From NCBI RefSeq assembly GCF_011075055.1, contig NC_058146.1, positions 12,387,820 through 12,451,819 of the forward strand: a stretch of DNA of 64,000 nucleotides, given 5' to 3'. The position numbers and the translations under genes are program-made. The notes below the pieces were generated by a model. It made no database searches and was not told the DNA's origin. It was given only the letters and a program-made list of their open reading frames with translations. This stretch comes from Mangifera indica. Its lineage: Eukaryota; Streptophyta; Magnoliopsida; Sapindales; Anacardiaceae. This document shows, piece after piece, positions 24,806-36,224 of the stretch (its first letter is position 1; each line of letters opens with the position of its first letter).

Positions 24806-26492
24806 TCTATTATTTGTGTTAACACGTGGCTAAAAGTTTAGGTAAGTAAAGTAGTCTTCTTCCTTCAAGTCATTGCATCTTGATTGAGTTTATTTGATAT
24901 TTGGTATGAGATTATTGTTAGTTTGTTATCCTTAAATCTTGGATGTGTTCTTGAATGGCTTGTAGACTGTTTTGATAATTTTTATGGCTAGAAATTTCAA
25001 AAATTTCCATGTTGTTCAAGGAGTTGCATTTTTGAACCTAGAAAGTTGCTAACTCAATAAGAATGGCTTAAGTTGAGATTGAAAGCTTGCTATAAGGTAG
25101 TATTGCATAAGGAAATTCTTGAAAATCTTATGTCGAATCATTAAAATTTGCGTGCATGTGATGAAAGTTTAAGGTGGCTTGCATAGAGGAATTTGTAGGT
25201 GCATGTCGTGAGATCTTTTTTAGGAAAATTACATGGTGCAGCTGAGAATTATATGAGATATTAGGTATTATTCTCTTAGCTGGAAAAGTCCAACAAGCAT
25301 GGGCCAAGTTTACGCTATGAAATTTTATCTCTTAGGGACGTTGACAAACTGTGTTAAATGGTACCTTATGAAACGACTTCATGCATTTTAAACATAAGAT
25401 ATTCGCTTTGGAGTTTTAAGGCGAATGAAAATTTGGTATGGATGAGCATATATTCGTGATAGCAATTAGCAAATGAGGGAAAAGGTACCTAACACCATTT
25501 AAGATAGACAAGATAACCTTTTTACCTCTAAGTTAAGTGCATGATGAGGAATTAAACTAGAAAAGTCTATAAAAGAAAGAAAAAGATAGTTAACCAAGTA
25601 AAACTGCTTGATTGTGTAAATGATGGCCTTATATCCTATTCAAGTCATACTTGAGTAAAAAATAGCAAAAGTCTTAAAAAGAGAGTTATACAATAGCTAC
25701 TAGTTATGGGGAGTTATGTGAAAGCAATAAGGCTACATGAGGGATAAATACCCATAAGATGCATCATACATTTAGTGTTAAGGTGCATTAGCTGTATAGT
25801 TTAGTTTAGGGGTGTATGATAAGGGAGTAGCTTTATAATTAGTTCCTCACATGGTCAGTGGAAGGTATTACATACATGACTATAATAGAGGCCACCCAAA
25901 GGTGTTTTTAAGTTAGTGGTCTTATAATTATGTATGTTTTGTAAGTGAGGGGTTACTTTTAGTTTCCTATGTGGCTAGGGTATCACCATAGTTAGTTAGA
26001 GTAATAATCTAATCGACATGTACACAAGGCATAATAGATAGTTAGTAAACTCGAGATATGTCACTTGCTTTTATAAGGCATCAGATATGTTATATGTTTT
26101 TCACTCAGTAAAGGTGCGTAGTGAGACATATAGAGGATCTAATAGTCTAACTTAATTTGTTACATAAGGCAGAATGGGCGAGATCATCAATTTTATATGT
26201 TATGGATTAGACATTTTATTTTAAACAGTTGCTCTTGTTATGCACTTATTTAAGGATTTAGATATTCTTTAGACATAGAATTTTAGTTAATGGTGGATTT
26301 ATATTTATAAATTTTTACTATGACTAATTATAAATTAAGGATTTTTATTTGTTACATCTTTTGCACGCGTAAAAGTTAAGTGTCATATTACATGTTCATT
26401 ATTTTCCATTGAATTATTTAAGAAGTTAGGTCATACACATATTTTAAAGTCATATTCCATCTAGGGGTATGCTTTTGGAAATATGTGTTACA
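24806..26492 (+). repeat. Downstream gypsy LTR, second part
   Basis: TCTATTATTTGTGTTAACAC continues where 15324 stopped and matches the 5' LTR from about 8648 on (TTGCATCTTGATTGAGTTT, TTGGTATGAG, GGGCCAAGTTTA). It ends ATGTGTTACA at 26492. Together the two parts give about 2.23 kb against 2.39 kb for the 5' LTR. No gene is present. Confidence 0.85.
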
Positions 26493-26545
26493 TTTGTTGG
26501 TATCAAAACATGTATTTGGAACTCAAAAGATTATAAGTCATAGTT
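26493..26545 (+). repeat. Gypsy primer site and leader stub after the downstream LTR
   Basis: TTTGTTGGTATCAAAACATG follows the LTR end at 26492 and matches the start of the internal region at 10491 (TTTGTTAGTATCAGAGCATT). Similarity continues through GGAACTCAAAAGATTATAAG (10517 region: GAACTTAAAAGGTGTTAAG). It stops near 26545, where a reverse-strand copia element begins. Confidence 0.8.
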
Positions 26546-28445
26546 AGGAAAAAACCAAATTTCTTTGGTTGGTGTCGTACTTGTATAAACTTATGTAGCT
26601 CTTGTGTATATAGAGATTGTTCTATCTTAAGTGGAGGAACTTTCTCATCATGATCAACCATTTATGATGACATATCATCTTGTCTAACATTTGTGGTATC
26701 TTGTGATTTAGGAACACGTTGGTACAAACAACAAAGACTTTTGCTCATCCAAGTGGTAAAAAGTAGTATCTCTTAGTAACCTTTGGGTATCTTACAAAGA
26801 TACACTTTTTAGACGTAATGCTCAGCTTGTTTGAAGTTTATTTCTTGATATAAACTTCACAGCCCTAAATCCTTAAGTAATCTAGATTGGGCTTTTGCTC
26901 AATCTACAACTCATATGAAATTTTATCCATAGATTTAGATGGAACACGATTCAGTGTATAGGCAGTAATTTCTAGGTATGAGCCCGAAAAAACATTGGTA
27001 TATAGGTAAAACTCGTCATAGACCTAACTATTTTCATCAAAGTCCTATTCTTCCATTCAGATACATCATTATGTTATAGAGTACCAAGAGGAGTGAGTTG
27101 AGATACTATCTCATTTCCTTTTAGGTATTGTCTGAATTTAGCACTTGAGTATTCACCTCTTCAATTACTTTGGAGGACTTTAATTTATTTTCTAAGTTTC
27201 TTTTCTACTTTATTCTTGATTTCTTTGAATTTATCAAAATATTCAAATTTATGCTTCATCACAAACACATATCATATTTACTGAAGTCATTAGTAAATGT
27301 GGCGAAATGAGTTTTCCTATATCTGTACCAAGAGAAGTGAGTTGAGATACTATCTCATTTCCTTTTAGGTATTGTTTGAATTTAGCACTCGAGTATTCAC
27401 CTCTTCAATTACTTTGGAGGACTTTAATTTATTTTCCAAGTTTCTTTTTTACTTTATTCTTGATTTCTTTGAATTTATCAAAATATTCAAATTTATGCTT
27501 CATCACAAATACATATCATATTTACTGAAGTCATTAGTAAAAGTGGTGAAGTGAGTTTTCCTATATCTGTTATGCACTGTCATAAACCCATACACATTGT
27601 TATGTATGATCTTTAACAGTTCAATCGCCCTTTCACTATGTCCAGTGAAGGGTGATTTGCCCATCTTACCCAATAGACATGATTTGCATTCATTATATGA
27701 CTGAAAGTCAAATGATTGCAAGATTTTTTGTTCAAAAAGTTTTGATATACGTTTCAATCCTATGTGGTCTAACTTATAATGCCACAAATATGTAATATTC
27801 AGATCATTTGATTTTGATCATTTATTATTTTGTGCATTAAGAAATTCATTGCCCAATTTTAGAATATATAAACCATTATGCAATTCAACTATTCCATAAA
27901 GAATATTATTTAAGTTGATGGTTATAATATCAATAGCAATAAAAAATAAATAACCTTTTTTATCTAAAATAAACACAGAAACTGAGTTTATAGAAACGAA
28001 AGGAATATAATAACAATTTCTTAATTTTAAAACTAGTCTAGTCGACAATCTAAGATAATAAATCTTCACAGCTAATACAGTAACATGTGTTTCATTTCCA
28101 ATATATAGGTCAAGCTCTCCTTTGGCAACTAACCTGCTCTGCCATAATCTTTGCATATAAGAACAAATATGAAAACCATATCTTGTGTCTACAACCCAGA
28201 ATGAACAAGAAAAATAGTTTATCTTAATGAAAAACATACTTGAAGTAAAGGCTTTAGTTGTATTTTTCTTTTTGTTCTCTAGAAAGGCCTTGCAATGTCT
28301 CCTCTAATGACTTGTCTTACTACAATAGAAGCAGGTAACCATTCCTTTCCCCACACCACCTATATGATGAGTAGCTGTATCAGGTTGCTTCTTCGTTTTA
28401 GGCTTAAGTTTAGCCTTAGCCTTAGCTTTGACTTTTGATGCTTGG
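26546..28445 (-). pseudogene. Reverse-strand copia (family A) pol: protease to integrase
   Basis: Read on the minus strand this matches the forward element at 51100-52640. Pieces from high to low coordinate: a gag knuckle region (about 28340-28280), the protease region (28237-27818), and the GAG-pre-integrase block MWHYKLDHIGLKRISKLFEQ (27787-27728). Then come integrase (about 27640-27080) and the linker with DDMSS-type sequence near 26660. It stops before the RT domain at about 26546, abutting the gypsy stub. Stops and a tandem duplication break it. The RT, RNase H and 3' LTR are missing. Confidence 0.8.
27081..27568 (-). repeat. 244-bp direct tandem duplication in copia integrase
   Basis: GTACCAAGAGGAGTGAG at 27081 recurs as GTACCAAGAGAAGTGAG at 27325. 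The copies run in parallel through CACCTCTTCAATTACTTTGG and GTTTTCCTATATCTGT, with very few differences. 244 is not a multiple of three, so the duplication itself shifts the frame. Confidence 0.9.
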
Positions 28446-29196
28446 TCTTTAACCATGGATTACAGAACCAGACCGGCCAGCCGTTGAACCGGGTACTGTA
28501 GCGGTTTCTGTAATAGACAAAACCGTTTTTAATTAATTTTTAGAGTAAACCATAGGCGGACCGGCGGTTTAATGATTTCACAGTTTAAACCGCAAGCGGA
28601 CTGGTTTCTACATTAATATTTTCCTGCCAATGCTTCGCTTCCTCCTTCTCTCAATAGTTTCTGCTACTTCCTGGAGCTTTCTGCTGCTTTCTAGAGCTTT
28701 TTGCTGCTGGGTTCCCTTCCTCTTTGGCTGCATTTTCCTGTCAAGGAGCTGCTTTTGAGTGATTCTTTGGATGTTTTCTAGTATGCTGCTTCTGTCTGCT
28801 TCAGCTGAAGTGTGCTTTCGTGGCCTTTTTTTAAGCTGGTGTAGCACATTGAAGTCAGTTTTCTTTGCCTCTCCTTGCCTGCGCCTGGGGATTTTGGAGA
28901 AGCCTTGCCCTGTTGCTGCTTGTCTCCTGTCCATTTGCCCTCTTCCTGCTGCAACTCTTCGTGGTTCCTTGCCAAGTTTTATGTTGATTTGTTTCTGAAT
29001 TTTCCAGATTTTCTTGGGTGCCATGTCTTCTGCCAGTCGCCTAGGCCTAGTTACCTTCTACTGGTCTCTTGGTGGCTGCTTGGGATTTTAAATCTCCAAT
29101 TGGACCGGCCGATCAAAACGGTCTGACCGGTTTGACAGAAACCAGTATTCAAAACGGTTTATGTCCCAGTCTGGTTATTAAAACATTGTCTTTAAC
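28446..29196. mobile_element. Non-autonomous hAT-like element (735 bp) in copia gag
   Basis: The element spans 28454-29188 and is flanked by a perfect 8-bp duplication TCTTTAAC (28446-28453 and 29189-29196). Its ends are imperfect inverted repeats: CATGG...GAACCAGACCGG on the left, and the complement of CAGTCTGGTTATTAAAACATTG on the right. Near both ends are GACCGG/CGGTCTGACCGG motifs. It splits the reverse-strand copia gag at the residue where the forward relative (50888-50907) is continuous. No transposase is present; open frames inside (28608-29024, 28759-28998) show nothing recognisable. The 8-bp duplication and the terminal bases fit the hAT superfamily. Confidence 0.85.
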
Positions 29197-29720
29197 CACA
29201 AATAGATTAGTCAAAGCTCTTTTTCATAGTTCTTGTTCAGCTTGTCTAAGCATATACAACAACTCCTCAAAGGTTTTCTCCTTTTTATTCAGTTTAAAAT
29301 TCATAATAAAATTAGCCCATGATTGAAGGAGGGATTTCAATACTAGGTTAATGGCAAGCTCATTGTGTATGATAAAACTCAAGCTTGTGAACCGCTCAAT
29401 ATAGCCAATCATTTGAACCACATGAAGGCCAACTTATCCTCCCTTAGAGAATTTGCAATCAAATAGTGCATTGGACACCTCATATCGTTTAGCTCTCATA
29501 CAAGTGTCATATAACTCTCGAAGGTATGCAAGTATGGATTGCACATCTATTTCCTCATGTTGTTTTTTAAGTTTAGGTGACATAAAAGTCAGCATAAGGT
29601 ACTGAACTTCCACAGAGTCATTAAAATACTTATTAAAAATATTTTTTTGCTCTTAGGTGGCATCAAGACCAGATTTAAGGGATAATGACCCTTCGAGGAT
29701 CTACAACCTCTTCTCCTAAC
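29197..29720 (-). pseudogene. Reverse-strand copia (family A) gag
   Basis: Minus-strand open stretch 29421-29224 reads MVQMIGYIERFTSLSFIIHN and further on LLQSWANFIMNFKLNKKEKT and FEELLYMLRQAEQEL. It matches the gag of the forward element at 50690-50850. The N-terminal half is traceable to about 29720, ending beside the leader repeats. Several stops interrupt it. The C-terminal half lies beyond the hAT-like insertion. Confidence 0.8.
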
Positions 29721-29773
29721 ACAGAATAATCCAAAAATTTATATATCAATCAGTGAAATTGCTTCCAATGAGT

Positions 29774-30420
29774 TATTTTCTTTCTCAAAAATTGATGAAT
29801 ACGTTAGGTTTAACATAACAATTTTGTGTTCTACAATTTACAAATAAAAGAATTAGTAATTTTATCTAATATTCATTTTAATTACAAATTTAATAATTAA
29901 AATACTTCAACTATTTTCCTCAAGCTAATAACCCTCACTATTTCAAAAGAATTAGTAATTTTATCTAATATTCATGCGGTACAATGAACCTATTTTCTTT
30001 TTCAAAAATTGATTGATACATTAGATTTGACATGATGGTTTTGTGATCTATAATTTATAAATAAAAGAATTAATAATTTTATTTAATATTTATTTTAATT
30101 ACAGATTTAATAATTAAAATATTTCTATTATTTTTCTCAAGCTAATTACCCTTACTATGTTAAAAGAATTAGTAATTTTATCTAATATTCATGTGGTACA
30201 ATGAGTCTATTTTCTTTTTTGAAAATTGATTGATACATAGGGTATAACATGGCGGTTTTGTTATTTATAATCTACAAATAAAAAAATTAATAATTTTATC
30301 TAATATTTATTTTAATTATATAAGTAATAATTAAAATATTCCTACTATTTTCCTTAAACTAATACCTCTTACTATTTTAAAAAAAATTAGTAATTTCATC
30401 TAATATTCATGTGGTACCGA
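29774..30420 (-). repeat. 217-bp leader repeat, three tandem copies
   Basis: TATTTTCTTTCTCAAAAATT at 29774 recurs at 29991 and 30208, a constant spacing of 217 bp. Each unit contains AATTAGTAATTTTATCTAAT or a close variant and an ATTCATGTGGTAC-type end. In the forward relative (about 50200-50400) only one unit is seen. It sits in the leader just upstream of gag. Confidence 0.9.
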
Positions 30421-30919
30421 GTGTGTGCACTCGACACCCACCATGCATGGTTTGGTTCCAGCCGTGCAAAGCTGATTTTTCCAGAACCTGTTTTTTGGAT
30501 TTTTTCTAGTGACAAAAAATCCAGAAAACCTCTTAGTATTTGGCAAGCAAATTGTTGGGGGAGGAAATACGGTACGTTAACCATACTCACACTGGTGACA
30601 ACCTCAAATCATGAAAACAACTCGATTCGAAGGCGATTTCGTGCAACAACACAAAACCCATGGCATTCAACCAAGATTAACCTTAATATGTTAACAAAAC
30701 TCAAGCAAAAATCAAGAATCATCATTCAATAATTTAACACAATTTATATTGTATATGATACTCAAAAAATTATGCAATAATACAACTAAAAGTCATATTT
30801 ACCAATTTTATGCCCAGTTTTGATTAATTCAATTACATGAAACCAACACATAAAATTAATCAAAATAATACAGGTATAATTTTCATAAAGATTATGCTAA
30901 ACGTTGGTTCTGGTACCAT
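30421..30919 (-). other. Leader of the reverse-strand copia, with primer site
   Basis: Untranslated leader between LTR and gag. The end next to the LTR (30905-30919) is the complement of ATGGTACCAGAACC, a diverged primer site of the TGGTATCAGA type. GTGTGTGCACTCGACACC near 30421 is a GC-richer patch. I see no coding sequence. Confidence 0.65.
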
Positions 30920-32602
30920 TGTAGGGTTTTCAAGACGTCAATAACTAGTAGCACAGTATAATTAAAAATTTAAAAACTAAAACAATCCTAAAAACCTAGT
31001 CAGGATACTCGTTTTAAACATAATAATCATAAAACATGTGAAACACTCATTAGGTGTTTTAGAATTATATTTGCGTTATAGCTCCTTCGACCTTCAGGTG
31101 GCTAAAGAAAGTATATTATCCAACTCTCACAAGACAACACCTTGGTATCCACTTAGAGCACTAACATAAATAGAAGATAGAATGCATAATTGGCGGCTAG
31201 GGTTTTTCTATGTCTATTTGTATTCTTTTTACATGAAAAACATGCCTTTTATATATGTATAGGTATCCGAGAACGATTGGAATTCCAAGCGTGCATGACA
31301 CCTTTAACACACATGCACAGTTGGCATGTGAAGTGCACAGTTAGCATTCCCAAGGCAATTGCACGACTAGCACACATATATGTGCCGATCGATATTACTA
31401 AGGCTTACACAGTTGGCACACATATGTATGTTGGCTAGCATGCCCAAGCCTTGCATGATTGGCACACATGTATGTTTATGGATTTAAAATTACATGAATG
31501 GCACGCAATTGTGTTACAAAGTGCCAACAGGCATCATGCACTTGTATGGCAGACACTATCACACCAAGTGCATGGCTGTCAACAAAGAGTTATAGGTCTC
31601 TTTCTCGACCCTAAATGTCTAGATTGCCAACAAACAATCCACTTCTCTAAGTTCGAGTCAGCTCTCTTATGCGTATGACCCATAACTCTTTATCAAGTCA
31701 ATAGTGTTTGGATTCAAGGCGAATTCGAACACAAACCAAAATTGGTCTCTAGCAAAGTATCATAGTCACCTAGATGACAGAGTGTCAATTGACATCTCTT
31801 AAGCTTTTACAATATCATAGTGATGTGCAATTCAATCATTTTGTCAATCAATATCTCTCGAGGTTGAGACATAAAAATGTTTCAACCTCGAGAGATAAAC
31901 TAATACACATCAATAACTAATACGGATTAGGCTACAATCTTATCCTACTGTGACCATAGATTCAAGCAATCATAGATATTGTTTAGTATTCTCATGTGAG
32001 ATTTTTTTTTTTTTGCATTGAAGAGTGACGAATCCTTTATTGATTAGCCATAACTTTCATGTATCTCACAATATGGTCGATTACTATTTTTATAGTTACC
32101 CCAATTATGGTAGGACGTTAAATAGCATTAAACCATACCAATCCTCATATAAGACAGTCTAGCAACCTTAAATTAAAAGATCACATAAGCCTGTGGTGTT
32201 CAAAGGATTTATTTTGTAGACACTAAAGCAACCATTTATGTAGATATCATCGAGTCGTATTAGTCTGATAAACACATCTATAAGATGCACTCATATATTA
32301 CACTAAGTTGTCTACAACAATTTTGACATATGAGAATTATCGTCACTTTTGGTGGGATCACACAACACTATGATAATCTCATCATCATTACACGTGCCTT
32401 TATTCATTGCAATGCCAGGTTTATGAACGTTTTTAGAATGACCACTTAATACATACATAGGATTCTCATAATCAGTTTTCTGATCCCCTTGCCACAGTTC
32501 CACTATTTTAAGGGTATGTTATTCATACAATCATATAAACAAACAACATATCAATTCAGTAACAATAAATCTTTTTATTAATGAGTAATATAAAATTACA
32601 TC
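30920..32602 (-). repeat. 5' LTR of the reverse-strand copia (family A), truncated
   Basis: The 3' end of the LTR is the complement of TGTAGGGTTTTCAAGACG at 30920. The body matches family A (TCTCTCGAGGTTGAGACAT near 31857, TGATAATCTCATCATCATTA near 32370). Similarity stops at about 32602, after the complement of GGATGTAATTTTATATTA, so the first 60 or so bases of the LTR are missing. Confidence 0.8.
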
Positions 32603-33879
32603 CTATTGGAAACATTTAACATGCCAAAAATCAATTCTGTAAATATAAATTCGGCATACCTGGCTTCTATTTCATGACAAACGCAATTCATACACAGCAA
32701 AAGGTGTTGATGTGAGTTATTTCCATGACCCCACTTACCCTCGTACTTCATTTCTTTTGGGAGACTTAATCTCATATAATAGTACGTTTCATGCTTGCAA
32801 ATGTATGGTGTGACCTCACGAGTAACCTATATTTGAGAGCTAAATACTATGCATCTATTAAGAATAGCATAGCTGCTTCAATCCAAATAAAAACAAAATA
32901 AAGCATTAGGCTCACAGCACCTCAAACTTGTTCAATAACACTAGCTCTCTTTAATCCCTTATTTATCATTATGTTATTTTCCTATGTATCCATGATCAAG
33001 TCCATTCTCCCATATGAATGACATGATCAACTAACTAATGGGCACACGTAATATATAAGTCTTCTTCTTCTTCTACTCGAAATTCTCAATTTAAACTTAG
33101 TTATTTTTTTAGTCATGTTCCATAAACCAAATCGTGTGTGGTCATAGGTACCAAGCTAAGATTGCAATAGTATGAGTAAATATCAAATAATAAAAAAGAG
33201 TCAAAGGGTACCAAGATGAGGAAATCCTTATAAAGTCTCACACAATAAAAGAGCAGGGATTCATCATCTTATTACTTTAACTATTCGTCTTACTTATGCA
33301 CACATGGTATGAATCATGTGCTATAATGTGTATTTTATCAAACATCATTACCAATACTATACAGATCTTAGTTCAACCGCTACACTCAACGCCTAGCCTG
33401 AGTTTTTAATCATCTTTACACTTACAGGTATGTATCCATATTAAGAACTCACATATGACATTCATAAGTTATTTAGACATGAGGAATCCAAATTGATAAT
33501 TTTCAAATGTATTTATCCATGACCTCATCTTGATTGACCATCAAGATGAATTTTTTCTTAAGAAATTTGTCTCCCATTGGTATGCTCTTTCAGTATCACT
33601 TTTCTCAAGAATAATGTCTCATCTTTGTATGCACTCTCAACGCCAAAGGCAACTGCTCATGTGAGTGAGTCAATATCTAACTTGTGTGACATTATAATCA
33701 TATTAAGCTAAAAATGATATGTATGTAAAGAAAACCCAAGAATTTTGAGATGCAAGTTCAAATACAAAATAAACTTGAATTCATGGTTTTCAATGTTGTG
33801 TTACCAGTACAATATATAAGTTCAACTACTTATCAATCATAGTTTATATAATCCAAGAAATTTAATATGTGCAAAATAT
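32603..33879 (-). other. Probable copia 3' flank, no gene seen
   Basis: No coding region is visible. Its position next to the reverse-strand RNase H at 33880 suggests the 3' untranslated part or LTR of that older copia element, but I found no LTR ends. A short CTTCTTCTTCTTCT run lies at 33060-33074. Confidence 0.35.
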
Positions 33880-34720
33880 ACTTTTATTGGAACGATCTTG
33901 GTTAAAGGATTAGTGATCATACAATGTATAAAATTATATTGTATGCTCATTTTCCTCTTAGAAATTATGTCTCTTAAACTATTATGTCTAGTGTCGATAT
34001 GTTTAGTTATCCTATAAAAATTTAGGATCTTTTATTTCAATAGATAACTATTGCTCCGATAATATCGTTTTGTTTACCCAGATTCATGAAGTATCTTCTT
34101 AACCAAACATTCTCTTGCATAATCACTGAACAAGCTATATACTCAGCCTCCGTTGTGGATAATGTTATGCATGTTTATTTCTTATTGCTCTAAGATATGG
34201 GCTCTTTTAGAGTAAGAAAATATACTTAGAAATTGATTTGTATTGGTCTAAATTACTTCCCCAACTGACATTTAAATAGCCAATCAAACGCAAATTTAAT
34301 CCTTAAAAAAATCCATAAAGCCTGTTAAATATATCAACATTCTATAGACAACATTTCAGCGCTCTTCTCAATATTGACTTATATCAACTAACCAACTTGA
34401 CAACAAAAACAAATATCTAGGTATGTACGCACCATAACATACATAATATATCCAATGGCATTTGAATCATTTTAAATTTTGAGACATATCTCTAGTTTCA
34501 ATAATTTGTCATTTGACACAGAAGTATCAATAGGTTCATAGCTTACCATATTGGATTATTTTAAATTTTTTTGAATATTATGCTCTTGTGATGGAATCAA
34601 AAGTTTCTTTAAGTAATCCTTATGGATTTTAATTTCTAATATGTAATCTACTTTTCAATATCTTACAGATCAAATGTATGGATAATCATCCCTTAATGAT
34701 CATCAATTACTTTAAATTAT
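33880..34720 (-). pseudogene. Copia RT/RNase H remnant, different lineage
   Basis: On the minus strand the fragment reads MPLDI-type RT end blocks (34450-34390), then IGYLNVSWGSNLDQYKSIS (about 34290-34230), the RNase H entry. A TEAEYIACS-type motif lies near 34150 and KHIDTRHNSLRD near 33990. It ends in LTKIVPIK near 33885. Frames are broken by many stops. The order and motifs are those of the C-terminal part of copia pol. It differs from family A and from the SIRE-like element, so it is a third copia lineage. Confidence 0.7.
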
Positions 34721-35995
34721 TTTTAGCTATCTACATATCATCACACGTATTGATAAAATTACTAATTTGTAAAAAATTATAACGTGGAGTTTATTTTTAT
34801 TTTTATAGTCAATCCAAGTTTAAACCAAAAGTTTTTATTCATAAAGATCACTCATTTATAAAGTATAAGTCTCCAACCATTGATGGACTGTACTTGGCAT
34901 AAATTTAAGAAGTGAAATATTTAATCATTTAAAATTTTAAAAATAAAGTAAAAGATATTGATAAAAATTATGGAATATAAAAATATTAAATCTCTTAAAT
35001 AATGTACTTTAACTTATCAAAATTGAATAATATAACCATTGATGCCATCAAAATAAAATTGTATTAAAAATTTTTAACCTTAAACTAAATTAGAATATTA
35101 TTAAGCTAACCTAATCTGATTCGAATTAATTTAAACTATGTAACAAATAAAATCGTGTCAAAACATAATATGTAATAACATAATTTGCCAAAAAACAACA
35201 CACTTTATCAAATGTCAATGAATAACATGATTTGTTACAACATAATACATAAAATGATATTTTGACATGAAACAATATTTTATTAAAAGAATATTGTTTT
35301 ATTTTAAGTTAATACTAATAGTTTATCCATTGTCTCTTTATATGATTAATTGTAGGGATAAAAAAATATAATATCTTAATCAATAACCCAGATAAGTTGG
35401 CAAATTCAACTTCAAAATAATACAGTTAATAACCAAAGAAATTAACAACTATTTATCAAATATTTAAAAATTTTAATTTTCAATATATACGATGAATGTA
35501 ACTATTATAATAAATATTAAAACCATTAGCAAATATACGAATATGATACACCAAACTTAGTAAGTTTAAACAAGTGGTACTTATAACATACCAATAAAAT
35601 AAATAAATTACAAATAATTTTTTATAAGTCTGCCAAAAATAATTCTTAAATTAAAATGATTATCTTTGAATGATGCAGATTTTAGTGATACAACAAAAAT
35701 TTCTTTTTTTATTCGAATTAGGGAATAAAGATTAAAGAAAATAGAGGATATTAGTGATTTTTTACTATTATGATATTATACAATATTTTATTTAAAATTT
35801 TCAAATTAATTCAGATCAAATCAAGTTAGTTTTATGTCAATCCAAATATGACTCAATTTTTTTTAGAGTCAACCTAACCTACATTACTTTTTATATCGAA
35901 ATCATATTTTTTTTCCAATCTTTTTTTTTATTCGATCATGTAAAGTTAAAGGTTGTGTGAAATTTTACTAACGTTTAGGGCTTTAGACCTGCCCA
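34721..35995. other. AT-rich intergenic DNA upstream of SmB
   Basis: About 1.3 kb of very AT-rich sequence with short homopolymer runs. No coding region, inverted ends or direct duplications were recognised. Confidence 0.5.
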
Positions 35996-36108
35996 ATTTG
36001 AGGAATCCAAGTAAGCCCAAGCCCGTCTATAAAATCCGGTTCGCTACTCCACCCGAAAACCGGAACATTCAAATAGTTCTAGTAAGACCAGAGTGACAAA
36101 ACCCTAAA
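35996..36108 (+). promoter_or_regulatory. SmB promoter elements
   Basis: A TATAAAA lies at 36028-36034, preceded by GCCCAA motifs (around 35991 and 36016; the complement gives TGGGC, as in plant site II elements). A telo-box AAACCCTA lies at 36098-36105, about 120 bp before the start codon. Telo-box plus TGGGC motifs are common in promoters of plant housekeeping genes for translation and RNA processing. The motifs are seen; the function is inferred. Confidence 0.55.
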
Positions 36109-36224
36109 ATCGAAACCTCAGACTTTTTACGGGTCTTCGATTTGAAGACGAAGAAGACCTGAAAGGCCTGAAAGGCTGAATCCAAGAACCCTAAGAGTCA
36201 ACAGTAAGTACCAACAATTTTATA

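Larger units (their letters stand above)
15320..24810 (+). mobile_element. SIRE/Maximus-like Ty1/copia element nested in the gypsy LTR
   Basis: A complete-length element of about 9.5 kb with two LTRs of 1.44 kb, a PBS, gag, pol in copia order (protease, integrase, RT, RNase H), a long 3' region, a polypurine tract and a near-perfect 5-bp flank duplication (CCTAT at 15320-15324, TCTAT at 24806-24810). Two CCHC knuckles, a long coiled coil in gag and the large region between pol and the 3' LTR fit the SIRE/Maximus lineage. All frames carry lesions, so it is non-autonomous now. The LTRs differ by roughly 4 percent in the first 165 bases by eye. Confidence 0.9.

Noticed and set aside
28608..29126. 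Open frames on both strands inside the 735-bp hAT-like element
   Set aside because: They overlap one another in opposite frames, show no known domain and are explained by the element's base composition.
29774..30420. CRISPR-like array from evenly spaced repeats
   Set aside because: Units are 217 bp, contiguous without spacers, and lie in a plant retrotransposon leader.
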